In this document: piece after piece, positions 53,531-64,000 of the stretch
Layout of the letters: each line of letters opens with the position of its first letter
How positions within the stretch are numbered: position 1 is the stretch's first letter
Source: Burkholderiales bacterium
Lineage (GTDB): Bacteria; Pseudomonadota; Gammaproteobacteria; Burkholderiales; Casimicrobiaceae
Assembly (NCBI GenBank): GCA_015075645.1
Contig: JABTUF010000003.1
Span: forward strand, 248,001-312,000
DNA: 64,000 nt
Reading direction: 5' to 3'
Program-made: the position numbers and the translations under genes
Notes under the pieces: model-generated
The model's input: the letters and a program-made list of their open reading frames with translations, nothing else
What the model was told of the DNA's origin: nothing
Database searches by the model: none

Positions 53531-54784
53531 GTGGACAAGCTCGTGATCGAAGGCGGCCGGCCCCTCGAGGGCACGGTCGCCGTCTCGGGCGCGAAGAACG
53601 CCGCGCTGCCGATCCTCTGCGCGGCGCTCCTCGCCGACGAGCCGCTCGAGCTCTCGCAGGTGCCGAAACTGAACGACGTGCGCACGATGCGCACGCTGCT
53701 GTCGCAGATGGGCGTGCGGATCGACGAGACGGCGGGAGGCGCGCTCGCGCTCGATGCCTCCCGCATCGAATGGCCGCTCGCGCCCTACGAGCTCGTCAAG
53801 ACGATGCGGGCGTCGATCCTCGTGCTCGGCCCCCTGCTCGCGCGCTGCCGCGAGGCGCGGGTGTCGCTGCCCGGCGGCTGCGCGATCGGCCTGCGGCCGG
53901 TCGACCAGCACGTCAAGGGGCTGCAGGCGATGGGCGCCGAGATCGACCTCGACCACGGCTACATCGGCGCCCGCACGACGCGGCTTCGCGGCGCGCGCTT
54001 CGTGTTCGACGTCGTCACCGTGACCGGCACCGAGAACCTGCTGATGGCGGCCACGCTCGCCGAGGGGACGACCGTCCTCGAGAACGCGGCGCGCGAGCCG
54101 GAAGTCGTCGATCTCGCGCAATGCCTGGTTTCGATGGGCGCGCGCATCAGCGGAGCGGGCAGCGACCGCATCGTCGTCGAGGGCGTGGAGCGCCTGGGCG
54201 GAGCGAGGCACCGAATCATGCCGGACCGCATCGAAACCGGCACGTTCCTCGCGGCGGTGGCGGCGGCGGGCGGCGACGCGACGCTCACCGGCGCGCGCGC
54301 CGACACGCTCGAAGCGGTGATCGACAAGCTCGTGGAAGCCGGCGCGAGGATCGACGTCGCGCCCGGCGCGCTGCGGATCGTGCGCGACGGGCCGCTCGTC
54401 GCGGCGAACGTGCGCACCGCGCCCTATCCCGCGTTCCCGACCGACATGCAGGCCCAGTTCATGGCGCTGGCGACGCGCGCTTCGGGCACGTCGGTCGTCA
54501 CCGAGACGATCTTCGAGAACCGGATGATGCACGTGCAGGAACTCGTCCGGCTCGGCGCCGACATCGAGGTCGAGGGGAGCACCGCGATCGTGCGCGGCGT
54601 CGGACGCCTGACCGGCGCGAACGTCATGGCGACCGATCTGCGCGCCTCGGCCTGCCTCGTGATCGCCGGGCTCGTCGCCGACGGGGCCACGACGATCGAT
54701 CGGATCTATCATCTCGACCGGGGCTACGAGCGGCTCGAGGAGAAGCTCGCCGCGCTCGGCGCTTCCATCCATCGCGTCAAATGA
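53531..54784 (+). CDS. murA: UDP-N-acetylglucosamine 1-carboxyvinyltransferase
   Basis: It catalyses the first committed step of peptidoglycan synthesis and is the fosfomycin target. The catalytic Cys117 is in [16 protein letters not shown]; also present are [17 protein letters not shown], the [10 protein letters not shown] block, PDRIETGTF and the [12 protein letters not shown] and [13 protein letters not shown] stretches. The GTG at 53531 gives VDKLVIEGG, in register with E. coli MurA (417 aa). An upstream ATG at 53456 would add 25 residues. Confidence 0.95.
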   Translation: MDKLVIEGGRPLEGTVAVSGAKNAALPILCAALLADEPLELSQVPKLNDVRTMRTLLSQMGVRIDETAGGALALDASRIEWPLAPYELVKTMRASILVLGPLLARCREARVSLPGGCAIGLRPVDQHVKGLQAMGAEIDLDHGYIGARTTRLRGARFVFDVVTVTGTENLLMAATLAEGTTVLENAAREPEVVDLAQCLVSMGARISGAGSDRIVVEGVERLGGARHRIMPDRIETGTFLAAVAAAGGDATLTGARADTLEAVIDKLVEAGARIDVAPGALRIVRDGPLVAANVRTAPYPAFPTDMQAQFMALATRASGTSVVTETIFENRMMHVQELVRLGADIEVEGSTAIVRGVGRLTGANVMATDLRASACLVIAGLVADGATTIDRIYHLDRGYERLEEKLAALGASIHRVK

Positions 54785-54837
54785 GCGATGACGCGAGCCA
54801 TGCGGGTCATTGAGGCGGATCGGCGGGGGCCTGCCCC

Positions 54838-55701
54838 TTGGGGACGGAGGCCGCCCGCTGCGATGCGCGGAGTGACAAACTGACAGACTTGGGTGCCTCG
54901 CCGCTCGCCCGTCCGACGCCGCAGCCCGGACGCTACGACCCGGAGTTGCTGTTCCCGGTCGATCGTGCCGACGCGCGCGCCGCGATCGGGCTCGCGCCGC
55001 CGTTGCCGTTCGTCGGCCACGACGCGTGGACCGCGTGGGAACTCACCTGGCTCGACGCGCACGGCCGCCCGCAGGCGGCGGTGGCGCGTTTCGAGGTTCC
55101 CGCCGCGTCGCCGCGCATCGTCGAGTCGAAGTCGATGAAGCTCTTCCTCGCGTCGCTGCACGACGAACGCTTCGAGTCGCGGGAACAGGTCGTCGCGGCG
55201 ATCGGACGCGACCTCGGGCGCGCGACGGGCGCGGAGGTGCGTGTGACGCTCGCGCTGCCGCCGGCCTATGGCGGGCTCGCCCGCGAACCGATGGATGGGG
55301 CGTCGATCGACCAGGCGCCGCTCGTCTCGGTGCCCGACGCGCCGGACGCCTCGCGCCTCGCGACCACGCCGTGGGACGGCGACGAGACGCTCTTCACCTC
55401 GCTGTTCCGTTCGGTCTGCCCGGTCACCGGCCAGCCCGACTACGCGGCCGTGAGCCTGCGCTACCGCGGCCCGCGCATCGAGCGCGGCTCGCTCCTCGCC
55501 TACCTCGTCGGCTACCGGCACCACCCCGGTTTCCACGAGCATTGCGTCGAGCGCATCTTCGTCGACGTCGCGGCCGCGTGCCGTCCGAGCAAGCTCGCCG
55601 TCGAGGCGCGCTTCACCCGTCGCGGCGGGATCGACATCAATCCGTTCCGTTCGAGCGAGGCGACCTGGCGCGCGCGCTCGGCGCCCGACGTGCGCCAATA
55701 G
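54838..55701 (+). CDS. queF: NADPH-dependent 7-cyano-7-deazaguanine reductase, type II
   Basis: It reduces preQ0 to preQ1 in queuosine synthesis. The long (bimodular) type is shown by [17 protein letters not shown] in the N-terminal half, the nucleophile in [16 protein letters not shown], and [18 protein letters not shown] and [13 protein letters not shown] near the end. The start is uncertain: TTG at 54838 (287 aa) or TTG at 54889 (270 aa); no in-frame ATG exists. It is 53 nt after murA. No other que gene is nearby. Confidence 0.92.
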   Translation: MGTEAARCDARSDKLTDLGASPLARPTPQPGRYDPELLFPVDRADARAAIGLAPPLPFVGHDAWTAWELTWLDAHGRPQAAVARFEVPAASPRIVESKSMKLFLASLHDERFESREQVVAAIGRDLGRATGAEVRVTLALPPAYGGLAREPMDGASIDQAPLVSVPDAPDASRLATTPWDGDETLFTSLFRSVCPVTGQPDYAAVSLRYRGPRIERGSLLAYLVGYRHHPGFHEHCVERIFVDVAAACRPSKLAVEARFTRRGGIDINPFRSSEATWRARSAPDVRQ

Positions 55702-55811
55702 CGCGGGCCGGCCCGCCGGCCGCGACATCACGTTGCCCGGCGATCGATGAGGCGTGGCCCGGCGACGGCCCGGGAGGCGAGCGCGGGCGAACGGGTAGAA
55801 TCCCCGGTTCC

Positions 55812-56471
55812 ATGTCGCTCACGATCGCCCTGTCGAAAGGACGCATCCTCGACGAAACGCTGCCGCTCCTCGCGCTGGCGGGGATCGTGCCGGCCGAGGA
55901 TCCGGACGTCTCGCGCAAGCTCGTGCTGCCGACGAACCGGAGCGGCGTGTCGCTGATGGTCGTGCGGGCCACCGACGTGCCGACCTACGTGCAGTGGGGC
56001 GCCGCCGACGTGGGCATCGCGGGCAAGGACGTGCTGCTCGAGCACGGCGGCGACGGGCTCTACCAGCCGGTGGATCTCGGCGTCGCGCGCTGCCGGATGT
56101 CGGTGGCCACGCGCCGCGGCTACGACTGGGCCGGCAACGTGCAGCGCGGCGCGAGGATCCGCGTCGCGACCAAGTACGTGACGATCGCCCGCGAGCACTT
56201 CGCCTCGAAGGGCATGCACGTCGACCTGATCAAGCTCTACGGGTCGATGGAACTCGCGCCGATCTCGGGGCTCGCCGACGCGATCGTCGACCTCGTGTCG
56301 AGCGGCAACACGCTCAGGGCCAACGATCTCGTCGAGGTCGAGACGGTCATGCCGATCACCGCGCGGCTCGTCGTGAACCCGGCCGCGCTCAAGCTGAAGC
56401 GCGACGTCGTCAAGCCGCTCGTCGACGCGATCGCGGCGGCCGTGCCCGCGCGCGCGGAGGCGGCGGCGTGA
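55812..56471 (+). CDS. hisG: ATP phosphoribosyltransferase, short form
   Basis: First enzyme of histidine synthesis. The 219-aa protein shows [34 protein letters not shown], and the PRPP loop near [23 protein letters not shown]. The short form lacks the C-terminal regulatory domain and needs HisZ, which is not encoded in this window. A TAGAAT lies 10 nt before the ATG. The stop overlaps hisD (GTGA). It starts the his operon. Confidence 0.95.
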   Translation: MSLTIALSKGRILDETLPLLALAGIVPAEDPDVSRKLVLPTNRSGVSLMVVRATDVPTYVQWGAADVGIAGKDVLLEHGGDGLYQPVDLGVARCRMSVATRRGYDWAGNVQRGARIRVATKYVTIAREHFASKGMHVDLIKLYGSMELAPISGLADAIVDLVSSGNTLRANDLVEVETVMPITARLVVNPAALKLKRDVVKPLVDAIAAAVPARAEAAA

Positions 56472-57808
56472 CCGTCGTGTTTCGCCGGCTGTCGACCGTC
56501 TCGGCCGAGTTCGACGCCGAACTCGGGCGGCTGATCGCGTTCGAGGCGGGCCAGGACCCGGACATCGACGACGCGGTCGCGCGCATCGTCGACGAGGTGC
56601 GCCGGCACGGCGACGACGCCCTCCTCGAACTCTCCCGCAAGCATGACCGGCTCGAGTTGCCCTCGGCGGCGGCGTTCGAGATCTCGGCCGACGAGATGCG
56701 CCGCGCGTACGAACTCCTGCCCGACGGCCAGCGCGACGCGCTCGCGGCCGCCGCGGCGCGCATCCGCGCGTTCCACGAGGCGCAGAGGGCGCACGGCGGC
56801 GGCTTCGAGGTCGTCGAACCCGACGGCACCGTGCTCGGCCAGCGCGTCACGCCGCTCGACCGCGTCGGCATCTACGTGCCGGGCGGCAAGGCGGCGTACC
56901 CGTCGTCGGTGCTGATGAACGCGATCCCGGCGCAGGTCGCCGGCGTGCGCGAGATCGTGATGGTGGTTCCGACACCGGGCGGCGTGCGCAACGCGCTGGT
57001 GCTGGCTGCGGCGCACCTCGCGGGTGTGACGCGCGCGTTCACGGTCGGCGGCGCGCAGGCGATCGCCGCGCTCGCGTACGGCACCGAGACGATCCCCGCG
57101 GTCGACAAGATCTGCGGGCCGGGGAACGCCTACGTCGCGGCGGCCAAGCGCCGGGTGTTCGGCGCGGTCGGCATCGACATGGTGGCCGGCGTCTCCGAGA
57201 TCCTGGTGATCGCGGACGCGTCGGCGAATCCGGACTGGGTCGCCATCGACCTCTTCTCGCAGGCCGAGCACGACGAGATGGCGCAGGCGATCCTGCTCAC
57301 CCCCGACGACGCGCTGCTCGACGCGGTGGACGCGGCGATGCACCGCGCGCTCGCGTCGATGCCCCGGGCCGCCGTCATCGAGGCGTCGTTCGCGAAGCGC
57401 GGCGCGCTGGTGAAGGTTCGCGACCTCGCGGAAGCCTGCGAGGTCGCGAACCGCATCGCGGCCGAGCACCTCGAACTCGCGGTGGCCGACCCCGACGCGC
57501 TCCTGCCGCGCATCCGGCACGCCGGCGCGATCTTCGTCGGCCACCACGCCTGCGAGGCGCTCGGCGACTACTGCGCCGGACCCAACCACGTGCTGCCGAC
57601 CGGCCGCACCGCGCGCTTCTCGTCGCCGCTCGGCGTCCACGATTTCCAGAAGCGCTCGAGCGTGCTGCGCATCTCCGCGGCCGGCGCGCGCACGCTCGCG
57701 CCGATCGCCGCGACGCTCGCGCACGGCGAGGGCCTCACCGCGCACGCACGCTCGGCGGAAGCCCGGCTCGCCGCCGCGGCAGGGCGGCGGGAACCGGCCG
57801 CGACATGA
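56468..57808 (+). CDS. hisD: Histidinol dehydrogenase
   Basis: A 446-aa zinc enzyme performing the last two oxidations, histidinol to histidine. Blocks include [68 protein letters not shown] (zinc-ligand Gln/His) and [22 protein letters not shown] overlaps the hisG stop, and ATGA joins it to hisC. Confidence 0.96.
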   Translation: MTVVFRRLSTVSAEFDAELGRLIAFEAGQDPDIDDAVARIVDEVRRHGDDALLELSRKHDRLELPSAAAFEISADEMRRAYELLPDGQRDALAAAAARIRAFHEAQRAHGGGFEVVEPDGTVLGQRVTPLDRVGIYVPGGKAAYPSSVLMNAIPAQVAGVREIVMVVPTPGGVRNALVLAAAHLAGVTRAFTVGGAQAIAALAYGTETIPAVDKICGPGNAYVAAAKRRVFGAVGIDMVAGVSEILVIADASANPDWVAIDLFSQAEHDEMAQAILLTPDDALLDAVDAAMHRALASMPRAAVIEASFAKRGALVKVRDLAEACEVANRIAAEHLELAVADPDALLPRIRHAGAIFVGHHACEALGDYCAGPNHVLPTGRTARFSSPLGVHDFQKRSSVLRISAAGARTLAPIAATLAHGEGLTAHARSAEARLAAAAGRREPAAT

Positions 57809-58911
57809 GCGGCCCGGCGCCCGTTCGCGCGGTCGAGGCGTCGGCGGTCGAGGCCCGCGTGGCCGCGACCATTCGAGGGGAGATCCTCGCGACGACGAGC
57901 TACGCGACCGCGAAGCCCGCGGGCATGATCGAGCTCCACGCGAACGAGAATCCCTTTCCGCTGCCCGCGTCGCTGCGCGGCGAACTCGCCGCCGTGCTGG
58001 CGGAGGCGGCGGTGAACCGCTATCCCGAAGGCGCGGGTGAAGGCGTGAAGCGCGCGCTCGCCGCCGCGCTGCCGATCCCGCACGGCGCGGAGATGGTGCT
58101 GGGCAACGGTTCCGACGAACTGATCCAGGTGATCACCGCGGCGGTGGCGCGCCCGGGCGCCGCGATCCTCGCGCCCGATCCGACCTTCGTCATGTACCGG
58201 ATCTACGCCGCGCAATCGGCGGTGCGCTACGTGTCGGTGCCGCTGCGCGCGGATTTCACGCTCGACGACGAAGCGTTCGCCGCGGCGATCGGACGCGAAC
58301 GTCCCGCGCTCGTGTGGCTCGCGAGCCCGAACAACCCGACCGGGCGCGCGCTGCCGCGCGCCTCGATCGAGCGCATCCTCGGCGCCGCGCCCGGCCTCGT
58401 GGTCGTCGACGAGGCCTACGCCGACTTCGCCGGGACCTCCTTCCTGCCGCGCGTGCTCGACTTCCCCAACCTGGTCGTGCTGCGGACGCTCTCCAAGATC
58501 GGGCTCGCCGGCGCGCGCCTGGGCTACGCGGTCGGGCATCCGGCCTGGATCGCGGAACTCGACAAGGTGCGATCGCCCTACAACGTGAACGCGCTGACGC
58601 AGGCCGCGGTCCCGGTGGTGCTCGCTGCCGCCGACGTGCTCGCGGCCCAGGTGGCGAAGATCGTCGCTGAACGCGCGCGCCTCGCTGCCGCGCTCGCCGC
58701 CGTCCCCGGCGCGGAGGTGACGCAGAGCGACGCGAACTTCCTGCTGGTGCGCGTGCCCGATGCGGACGCCATGGCGACGCGATTGCGCGCCGCCGGCATC
58801 CTGGTGAAGAATCTGCACGGCGGGCATCCGCTGACCGCGAACTGCCTGCGGATCACCGTCGGCACGCCCGCCGAGAACGATGCGCTGGTTCGCGCGATGA
58901 CCCCGCCATGA
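57805..58911 (+). CDS. hisC: Histidinol-phosphate aminotransferase
   Basis: A 368-aa PLP enzyme (class I/II fold). [16 protein letters not shown] at the start, the GSDELIQ helix, [24 protein letters not shown], and the PLP lysine in [28 protein letters not shown] closes it. It transaminates imidazole-acetol phosphate. It is coupled to hisD and hisB by ATGA overlaps. Confidence 0.95.
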   Translation: MSGPAPVRAVEASAVEARVAATIRGEILATTSYATAKPAGMIELHANENPFPLPASLRGELAAVLAEAAVNRYPEGAGEGVKRALAAALPIPHGAEMVLGNGSDELIQVITAAVARPGAAILAPDPTFVMYRIYAAQSAVRYVSVPLRADFTLDDEAFAAAIGRERPALVWLASPNNPTGRALPRASIERILGAAPGLVVVDEAYADFAGTSFLPRVLDFPNLVVLRTLSKIGLAGARLGYAVGHPAWIAELDKVRSPYNVNALTQAAVPVVLAAADVLAAQVAKIVAERARLAAALAAVPGAEVTQSDANFLLVRVPDADAMATRLRAAGILVKNLHGGHPLTANCLRITVGTPAENDALVRAMTPP

Positions 58912-59513
58912 ACGCCCCGCCTCCTGCCCGCACCGCCCGCGTCGAGCGCCACACGCGCGAGACCCGGATCGTCGTCGAACTCGGCCTCGACGGCACCGGG
59001 CGCTCCGACCTCGCGTCGGGGATCCCGTTCCTCGACCACATGCTCGACCAGGTGGCCCGCCACGGTATGGTCGACCTGACCGTCCGAGCCGAGGGCGATC
59101 TCGAAATCGACGCGCACCACACGGTCGAGGACATCGGCATCGTGCTCGGGCAGGCGCTCGCGAAGGCCGTCGGCGACAAGACCGGGCTCGCGCGCTACGG
59201 CCACGCCTACGTGCCGCTCGACGAGGCGCTCTCGCGCGTCGTGATCGACCTGTCGGGGCGGCCGGGCCTCGAGTTCCACGTCGCCTTCACGCGCGCGCGC
59301 GTCGGGACCTTCGACGTCGATCTCACGCACGAATTCTTCCAGGGATTCGCCAACCACGCGTTCGCGACGCTGCACGTCGACAACCTGCGCGGCGCGAACG
59401 CCCATCACCAGTGCGAGACGGTGTTCAAGGCGTTCGGGCGCGCGCTGCGCATGGCGGTCGCCCGCGATCCGCGCGCGGCGGGGGCCATTCCCTCGACCAA
59501 GGGAGCGCTTTGA
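58908..59513 (+). CDS. hisB: Imidazoleglycerol-phosphate dehydratase
   Basis: A 201-aa monofunctional HisB (no phosphatase domain). The manganese-binding motifs are [45 protein letters not shown] and [17 protein letters not shown]. Histidinol-phosphate phosphatase must therefore be encoded elsewhere. The TGA stop lies in the first heptamer of the repeat element that follows. Confidence 0.96.
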   Translation: MNAPPPARTARVERHTRETRIVVELGLDGTGRSDLASGIPFLDHMLDQVARHGMVDLTVRAEGDLEIDAHHTVEDIGIVLGQALAKAVGDKTGLARYGHAYVPLDEALSRVVIDLSGRPGLEFHVAFTRARVGTFDVDLTHEFFQGFANHAFATLHVDNLRGANAHHQCETVFKAFGRALRMAVARDPRAAGAIPSTKGAL

Positions 59514-59737
59514 CAGTTGTCAGTTGTCAGTTGACAGTTGGCAGTGGTGGCGGCGCTTCCGGTGGTACTACGCCTTTCAACTGACTACCGAACCCGGCGC
59601 TCGATGCGCCGCCACCGGAGACACCGGCATCACTGCCAACTGTCAACTGTGAACTGACTCCTGAACCCGGCGCTCGACGCGCCGCCACCGGAGACTCCGT
59701 CGCTACTGCCAACGGACAACTGTCAACTGAACACTGA
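59511..59737. repeat. Composite heptamer / inverted-repeat element between hisB and hisH
   Basis: It begins inside the hisB stop (TGACAGTTGTCAGTTG...) and ends CAACTGAACACTGA directly before the hisH ATG. The interior holds a GGTGGCGGCGC half and two direct copies of CCCGGCGCTCGAYGCGCCGCCACCGGAGA (about 59590 and 59664), each followed by heptamers. It fills the whole spacer of an otherwise overlapping operon. Confidence 0.92.
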
Positions 59738-60376
59738 ATGATCGCGGTCATCGACTACGGCATGGGCAACCTTCGCTCGGTGGCGAAGGCGCTGCGGCAT
59801 GTCGCGCCGGCGAGCGAGGTCGTCGTGACGGGCGACGCAGCGGTCGTGCGGCGCGCGGAGCGCGTCGTGCTGCCGGGGCAGGCGGCGATGCCGGATTGCA
59901 TGCGCTGCCTGGATGCGTCCGGGCTGCGCGAAGTCGTGATCGAGGTCGCGCGCGACCGGCCGTTCCTCGGCGTCTGCCTCGGGCTGCAGATGCTGTTCGA
60001 CGCGAGCGAGGAAGGGCCGACGGCGTGCCTGGGGATCCTGGCCGGACAGGTCGTGCGTTTCCGCGACGACGCGATGGCGCTTCCGGACGGCGAGCGCCTG
60101 AAGGTCCCGCACATGGGCTGGAGCCGCGTGCACCAGGCGCGTGCGCACCCGCTCTGGGAGCGCATCGCCGACGACGAGCGCTTCTACTTCGCGCACAGCT
60201 ACCATCCGGTCCCGGGGGACCGGAGCGTGGTCGCGGCCACCACCGACTATCCCGCGCCGTTTACTTGCGCGGTGGCACGGGCTAATATCTTCGCGACCCA
60301 GTTCCATCCGGAGAAGAGCCACCGCGCCGGTCTGCAGTTGCTCGCCAACTTCGTCGCCTGGAACGGACGCGCCTGA
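59738..60376 (+). CDS. hisH: Imidazole glycerol phosphate synthase, glutaminase subunit
   Basis: A 212-aa class I amidotransferase that supplies ammonia to His[13 protein letters not shown] at the start, the oxyanion strand ([11 protein letters not shown]), the nucleophile [13 protein letters not shown], and the His-Glu pair in [10 protein letters not shown] are intact. The region before the ATG is the repeat end, with no visible Shine-Dalgarno site. Confidence 0.95.
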   Translation: MIAVIDYGMGNLRSVAKALRHVAPASEVVVTGDAAVVRRAERVVLPGQAAMPDCMRCLDASGLREVVIEVARDRPFLGVCLGLQMLFDASEEGPTACLGILAGQVVRFRDDAMALPDGERLKVPHMGWSRVHQARAHPLWERIADDERFYFAHSYHPVPGDRSVVAATTDYPAPFTCAVARANIFATQFHPEKSHRAGLQLLANFVAWNGRA

Positions 60377-60420
60377 CGGGCGCGCCCTCCGCACCGCCGC
60401 CATCCCCCACGCCCGCGGCC

Positions 60421-61167
60421 ATGCTGATCATTCCCGCCATCGACATCAAGGACGGCCACTGCGTCCGCCTGAAGCAGGGCGACATGCAGGCGGTGACCGT
60501 GTTCTCCGAGGATCCCGCCGCCATGGCGCAGCACTGGCTCGAGCGCGGCGCGGAGCGGCTGCACATCGTCGACCTGAACGGCGCGGTCGCCGGGCGGCCG
60601 AAGAACGAACTCGCCATCCGCGAGATCGTGAGCGTCGTCGGCGAGGAGATCCCGGTCCAGCTGGGCGGCGGCATCCGCGACCTCGACACGATCGAGCGCT
60701 ACCTCGACGACGGCATCACCTACGTGGTGATCGGCACCGCCGCGGTGAAGAATCCGGGCTTCCTGCACGATGCGTGCTACGCGTTCCCCGGCCACATCAT
60801 CGTCGGCCTCGACGCGCGCGACGGCAAGGTGGCGACCGACGGCTGGTCGAAGATGACCGGCCACGACGTGATCGACCTCGCCCGCAAGTTCGAGGACTAC
60901 GGCGTCGAGGCGGTCGTCTACACCGACATCGGGCGCGACGGCATGCTGACCGGCATCAACGTCGAGGCGACGGTGCGGCTCGCGAAGGCGATCAAGGTGC
61001 CGGTGATCGCGTCCGGCGGCCTGTCCTCGCTCGACAACGTCCGCACGCTGATGAAGCACGAGGCCGACGGCATCGTCGGCGCGATCGCGGGCCGGGCGAT
61101 CTACGAGGGCACGCTCGACTTCGCGCAGGCGGTCGAGGCGGGAAGGCAGAAGTCAGTTGACAGTTGA
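60421..61167 (+). CDS. hisA: ProFAR isomerase
   Basis: A 248-aa (beta-alpha)8 barrel. [19 protein letters not shown] carries the first catalytic Asp; [15 protein letters not shown], the [14 protein letters not shown] stretch and [12 protein letters not shown] (second Asp) and [11 protein letters not shown] follow. The final residues SVDS and the TGA come from the heptamer repeat (TCAGTTGACAGTTGA) that starts at 61153. 44 nt separate it from hisH. Confidence 0.95.
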   Translation: MLIIPAIDIKDGHCVRLKQGDMQAVTVFSEDPAAMAQHWLERGAERLHIVDLNGAVAGRPKNELAIREIVSVVGEEIPVQLGGGIRDLDTIERYLDDGITYVVIGTAAVKNPGFLHDACYAFPGHIIVGLDARDGKVATDGWSKMTGHDVIDLARKFEDYGVEAVVYTDIGRDGMLTGINVEATVRLAKAIKVPVIASGGLSSLDNVRTLMKHEADGIVGAIAGRAIYEGTLDFAQAVEAGRQKSVDS

Positions 61168-61387
61168 CAGTTGGCAGTTGGCAGTGGCGCCGGAGTCTCC
61201 AGTGGCGGCGCGTGGAGCGCCGCTGCGAGATCGTGGTAGGTCAACCGTCAGCCTGCGAATTTCGATGTGTCGACGCGAAGAGCGTCCGACTCAAGTCGGA
61301 CCTGCCGCCGACCCGCAACGGCGCTGAATGCGCCGCCACCGGAAACGCCGACCGCACTGTCAACTGCCAACTGCCAACTGAACACTG
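61153..61387. repeat. Composite heptamer / inverted-repeat element between hisA and hisF
   Basis: It begins inside hisA with CAGTTGA heptamers and ends CAACTGAACACTG right before the hisF ATG. It contains a CCAGTGGCGGCGC...GCGCCGCTGCG arm (about 61199-61227) and the facing CGCAACGGCGCTGAATGCGCCGCCACCGG (about 61314-61342). The centre (about 61232-61312) is different from other copies and holds its own palindrome CCGACTCAAGTCGG. Confidence 0.92.
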
Positions 61388-62143
61388 ATGCTGGCCAAAC
61401 GGATCATCCCCTGCCTCGACGTCGCCGCCGGCCGCGTCGTGAAGGGCGTCAACTTCGTGAACCTGCGTGACGCGGGCGACCCGGTCGAAGTCGCGCGGCG
61501 CTACGACGAAGAGGGCGCGGACGAGCTCGCGTTCCTCGACATCCGCGCGAGCATCGAGACGCGCGGACTGCTGTGCGACATGATCGAGGCGGTCGCCGAC
61601 CAGGTGTTCATCCCGCTGACCGTGGGCGGCGGCGTCAACACGATCGAGGACATCCGCGCGCTTCTGAACGCGGGCGCCGACAAGGTCAGCATCAACACGG
61701 CCGGCGTGAAGCGCCCCGAGTTCATCGCCGAGGCGTCGGCGCGCTTCGGCGCGCAGTGCGTGGTCGCGGCGATCGACGCGAAGCAATGCGCGGTGGACGC
61801 CTGGCAGGTCGTCATCCACGGCGGACGCACGCCGACCGGGCTCGACGCGATCGACTGGGCGCGGGAGGTCGCGTCGCTCGGCGCCGGCGAGATCCTGCTC
61901 ACGAGCATGGACCGCGACGGCGCGAAGACCGGCTTCGACCTGAAGCTCACGCGCGCGGTGGCCGACGCGGTCGACGTTCCGGTCATCGCGTCGGGGGGCG
62001 TCGGGTCGCTCGAACATCTGGTCGACGGCATCGTCCTGGGGGGCGCGGACGCGGTGCTCGCCGCGTCGATCTTCCATTACGGCGAGTACACGATCGCGCA
62101 GGCGAAGTCCGCGATGCGCGGCGCGGGCATCGAGGTGCGATGA
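61388..62143 (+). CDS. hisF: Imidazole glycerol phosphate synthase, cyclase subunit
   Basis: A 251-aa barrel homologous to His[31 protein letters not shown] with the catalytic Asp11, [46 protein letters not shown] (Asp130-equivalent) and [11 protein letters not shown]. It joins HisH to make IGP and AICAR. Its ATG directly follows the repeat end CAACTGAACACTG; no Shine-Dalgarno site is visible. 115 nt follow before hisI. Confidence 0.96.
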   Translation: MLAKRIIPCLDVAAGRVVKGVNFVNLRDAGDPVEVARRYDEEGADELAFLDIRASIETRGLLCDMIEAVADQVFIPLTVGGGVNTIEDIRALLNAGADKVSINTAGVKRPEFIAEASARFGAQCVVAAIDAKQCAVDAWQVVIHGGRTPTGLDAIDWAREVASLGAGEILLTSMDRDGAKTGFDLKLTRAVADAVDVPVIASGGVGSLEHLVDGIVLGGADAVLAASIFHYGEYTIAQAKSAMRGAGIEVR

Positions 62144-62258
62144 TGCGCCGGGACCTCCGTTGTCCGATGCCTGCCGCACTTCGCGGCCGCTCGACCGGAT
62201 ACGCGACCCGCACGACGGATCCTCGCGGCGCGGGCGGTTCGAACGCGGCGCTCCGGCC

Positions 62259-62642
62259 ATGAGCTATCTCGACGCCGTCCGCTGGAACGCCGACGGTCTC
62301 GTTCCCGCGATCGCCCAGGACCAGGCGACCGGGCGGGTGCTGACGCTCGCCTGGATGAACCGCGAGGCGCTCGAGCGCACCGCCGCCACGCGCGAGGCGC
62401 ACTACTGGTCGCGTTCGCGGGGACGCCTGTGGCGCAAGGGCGAATCCTCGGGCCACGTCCAGCACGTGCGCGAGATCCGGCTCGACTGCGACGAGGACGC
62501 GATCCTCATCGTCGTCGAGCAGGCGGGCGGCATCGCCTGCCACACCGGCCGCGCGCGCTGCTTCCACCAGCGGCTCGACGACGGCGCGTGGCGCGTCGAC
62601 GAACCGGTGCTGCGCGACCCGAAGGCGATCTATGGCGACTGA
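62259..62642 (+). CDS. hisI: Phosphoribosyl-AMP cyclohydrolase
   Basis: A 127-aa monofunctional enzyme: [73 protein letters not shown] and the zinc cysteines in [13 protein letters not shown] (with LDCD). The ATG at 62259 gives SYLDAVRW, the family start; the frame upstream to 62160 has no similarity. It overlaps hisE by 11 nt. Confidence 0.95.
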   Translation: MSYLDAVRWNADGLVPAIAQDQATGRVLTLAWMNREALERTAATREAHYWSRSRGRLWRKGESSGHVQHVREIRLDCDEDAILIVVEQAGGIACHTGRARCFHQRLDDGAWRVDEPVLRDPKAIYGD

Positions 62643-62964
62643 CGGCACGCGCGCGGACGTTCTCGCGCGCCTGGCGGCGACGATCGAGTCGCGCCGCGGC
62701 GCGGATCCGGCATCGTCCTATGTCGCTAGCCTTCTCGCGAAGGGCCGCGACGCGATCCTGAAGAAGATCGGCGAGGAGGCGACCGAAACGGTCATGGCGT
62801 CGAAGGACGGCGTCCCCTCGCGTGTCGCCGCGGAGATGGCGGACCTCTGGTTCCATTGCCTCGTGCTGCTCGCGCATCACGGACTCTCGCCCGATGACGT
62901 GCTCGAGGAACTCGAGCGGCGCGAGGGCCGCTCCGGACACGACGAGAAGGCCTCGCGGCGCTGA
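62632..62964 (+). CDS. hisE: Phosphoribosyl-ATP pyrophosphatase
   Basis: A 110-aa all-alpha MazG-fold enzyme. The metal site is [17 protein letters not shown] (ExxE) and [18 protein letters not shown]. Start [14 protein letters not shown] helix precedes. It is separate from HisI, as usual in betaproteobacteria. Overlaps hisI by 11 nt; the next gene starts 22 nt later. Confidence 0.95.
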   Translation: MATDGTRADVLARLAATIESRRGADPASSYVASLLAKGRDAILKKIGEEATETVMASKDGVPSRVAAEMADLWFHCLVLLAHHGLSPDDVLEELERREGRSGHDEKASRR

Positions 62965-62986
62965 GGCGGCGCGCGATCCGCGGCGC

Positions 62987-63454
62987 GTGCCCTACGAGCG
63001 CACCCAGTTCGGGACCCTGATGGCGGTGGGGACGCTCCTGGGCTTCGCCGCCGCGGGTTACGTGCTCGCGTTCGTCGTGTCGCCCGCGACGCGCGAGGCC
63101 GTCCCCTGGCTGACTTGGGCGCTCTGCGGCGTGCTCGTCGCGGGATTCCTGCTCGTGGGCTGGATGCGCGTGCGTGTCGACGATCGCAGGTTGCACGCGG
63201 TCATGGGCGTCGGACTGCTGCGCAAATCGGTCGAGATCGCCGACGTGCGCAAGGCCGAGGTCGTCCGGACGCGGGTCCTGTGGGGATGGGGCGTCCATCT
63301 GACGCCGGCCGGTTGGCTATACAATGTCGGCGGCCGCTGGGCAGTCCGGCTGGAACTCGCCTCCGAGCGGGCGGTCATGATCGGGAGCGACGACCCGGGA
63401 GGGCTCCACGACGCCATCGAAGCCGCGCGGGCCGCGGCCAACCGACCACGCTGA
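62987..63454 (+). CDS. Small membrane protein, two helices and PH-like tail
   Basis: A 155-aa protein with two membrane helices (LMAVGTLLGFAAAGYVLAFVV; WLTWALCGVLVAGFLLVGWMRV) and a cytoplasmic part (DDRRLHAVMGVGLLRKSVEIADVRKAEVVRTRVLWGWGVHLTPAGWLYNVGGRWAVRLELASERAVMIGSDDP) whose strands resemble a bacterial PH domain. The start is a GTG at 62987, matching the first helix; function is unknown. It sits between hisE and a HIT-family gene in the his-tat block. Confidence 0.75.
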   Translation: MPYERTQFGTLMAVGTLLGFAAAGYVLAFVVSPATREAVPWLTWALCGVLVAGFLLVGWMRVRVDDRRLHAVMGVGLLRKSVEIADVRKAEVVRTRVLWGWGVHLTPAGWLYNVGGRWAVRLELASERAVMIGSDDPGGLHDAIEAARAAANRPR

Positions 63455-63457
63455 TCC

Positions 63458-63820
63458 ATGCACGATCCGGACTGCATCTTCTGCAAGATCGTCGCCGGCA
63501 GGATTCCCTGCCGGAAAGCGCACGAGGACGGCGAGGTCCTGGCGTTCCACGACATCCAGCCGCAGGCGCCGGTGCATGTGCTGTTGATCCCGAAGAAGCA
63601 CATCGCGACGCTGTACGATGCGGCGCCCGCCGACGAGGCGCTCCTGGGGCGCATGCTGGCGCTGGCGCCCTCGATCGCGAAGGCGCAGGGCGCGAACGAC
63701 GGGTTCCGGGTCATCGTGAACACCGGACGCGTCGGCAATCAGGAAGTGCAGCACGTTCATCTGCACGTGATCGGGGGGCCGGACCCGCTGGGCCGGATGC
63801 TCCCCCGCAAGGAACCGTAA
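63458..63820 (+). CDS. HIT-family nucleotide hydrolase (HinT-like)
   Basis: A 120-aa histidine-triad protein: [44 protein letters not shown], and the triad HVHLHVIGG near the C-terminus. HinT enzymes cleave nucleoside phosphoramidates and aminoacyl adenylates. The two N-terminal Cys (CIFC) are common in bacterial members. It lies 3 nt after the membrane protein gene and 10 nt before tatA. Confidence 0.95.
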   Translation: MHDPDCIFCKIVAGRIPCRKAHEDGEVLAFHDIQPQAPVHVLLIPKKHIATLYDAAPADEALLGRMLALAPSIAKAQGANDGFRVIVNTGRVGNQEVQHVHLHVIGGPDPLGRMLPRKEP

Positions 63821-63830
63821 GGAGAAGGAC

Positions 63831-64000
63831 ATGGGCGGTCTCTCGATCTGGCACTGGCTGATCGTGCTTCTGGTCGTCGTGCTGATCTTCGGCACGAAGA
63901 AGCTTCGCAATATCGGGCAGGACCTCGGTGGCGCGGTCAAGGGTTTCAAGGAAGGCGTGAAGGGCGCCGAGGACGACGCGAACGCCGCGAAGTCGGCGGC
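63831..64000 (+). CDS. tatA: TatA, twin-arginine translocase subunit (truncated by window end)
   Basis: The 56 visible codons encode [21 protein letters not shown] then [28 protein letters not shown]. This is the TatA start: one membrane helix, the [10 protein letters not shown] hinge and an amphipathic helix. TatA oligomers form the pore for folded-protein export. A GGAGAAGG ribosome site precedes the ATG by 3 nt. The gene continues beyond the window; tatB and tatC would be expected next. Confidence 0.95.
   Translation, partial: MGGLSIWHWLIVLLVVVLIFGTKKLRNIGQDLGGAVKGFKEGVKGAEDDANAAKSA

Overview
The window is GC-rich chromosomal DNA from a betaproteobacterium. Evidence for this is the protein set (FabI, short-form HisG, PtsN-HprK-RapZ next to RpoN, the Lpt/Kds and Mla clusters, Tol-Pal genes, DksA) and the gene order hisGDCBHAFIE - HIT protein - tatA. 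No plasmid or prophage backbone is visible. The species cannot be named from sequence alone. Gene density is very high and many neighbours overlap by 4 nt (ATGA, GTGA, TTGA).

Layout. 1-15.5 kb holds mixed housekeeping genes: an AEC-type carrier (cut by the window edge), hslU, a SodC-like lipoprotein, fabI, a PYROXD2-like oxidoreductase, the RNase P RNA gene, pyrC, dksA, sodB, a STAS protein, hslV, a UbiH-type hydroxylase, dsbC, and a three-gene SPFH / DUF4019 / zinc-ribbon operon. At 15.5-18.5 kb an IS1634-type insertion sequence (15687-17927, 6-bp target duplication) splits a YueD-like short-chain dehydrogenase gene. 18.5-29 kb holds a histone-deacetylase-like hydrolase, a HAD phosphatase operon, ferredoxin-NADP reductase, a BamA/TamA-type barrel, pepN with an FKBP isomerase, and an unrecognised 564-aa protein.

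29.0-45.3 kb is one long minus-strand block. Read in transcription order it is kdsD-kdsC-lptC-lptA-lptB-rpoN-hpf-ptsN-hprK-rapZ-LON, then yebC-ruvC-HAD-ruvA-ruvB-ybgC-tolQ-tolR-tolA, ending with an FAD oxidoreductase. A 75-bp divergent spacer at 45.34-45.41 kb separates it from a plus-strand block that runs to the window end: a CPA2 antiporter, mlaFEDACB, an ABC-2 exporter pair, bolA, murA, queF, the histidine operon, a small membrane protein, a HIT protein and tatA. Much of both blocks serves the envelope: LPS precursor (Kds), LPS transport (Lpt), phospholipid transport (Mla), envelope integrity (Tol) and murein (MurA).

The most unusual content lies between genes. At least four repeat families fill otherwise compact spacers. 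One is a composite of 7-bp repeats (TGACAAC/CAGTTGA) around a GGTGGCGGCGC inverted repeat. It lies inside the tol, hprK-rapZ and his operons, touches start and stop codons directly, and supplies the last residues and stop codon of several proteins. A second is the GGGGTCAGACTCGATTGA hairpin, with three copies whose arms covary. A third is a GGCTTCAGCCCGAC array running into a gene end. A fourth is a GTCCGCGTT-GAGCGTCGC hairpin cluster. No CRISPR array, tRNA or 16S/23S rRNA gene was seen.
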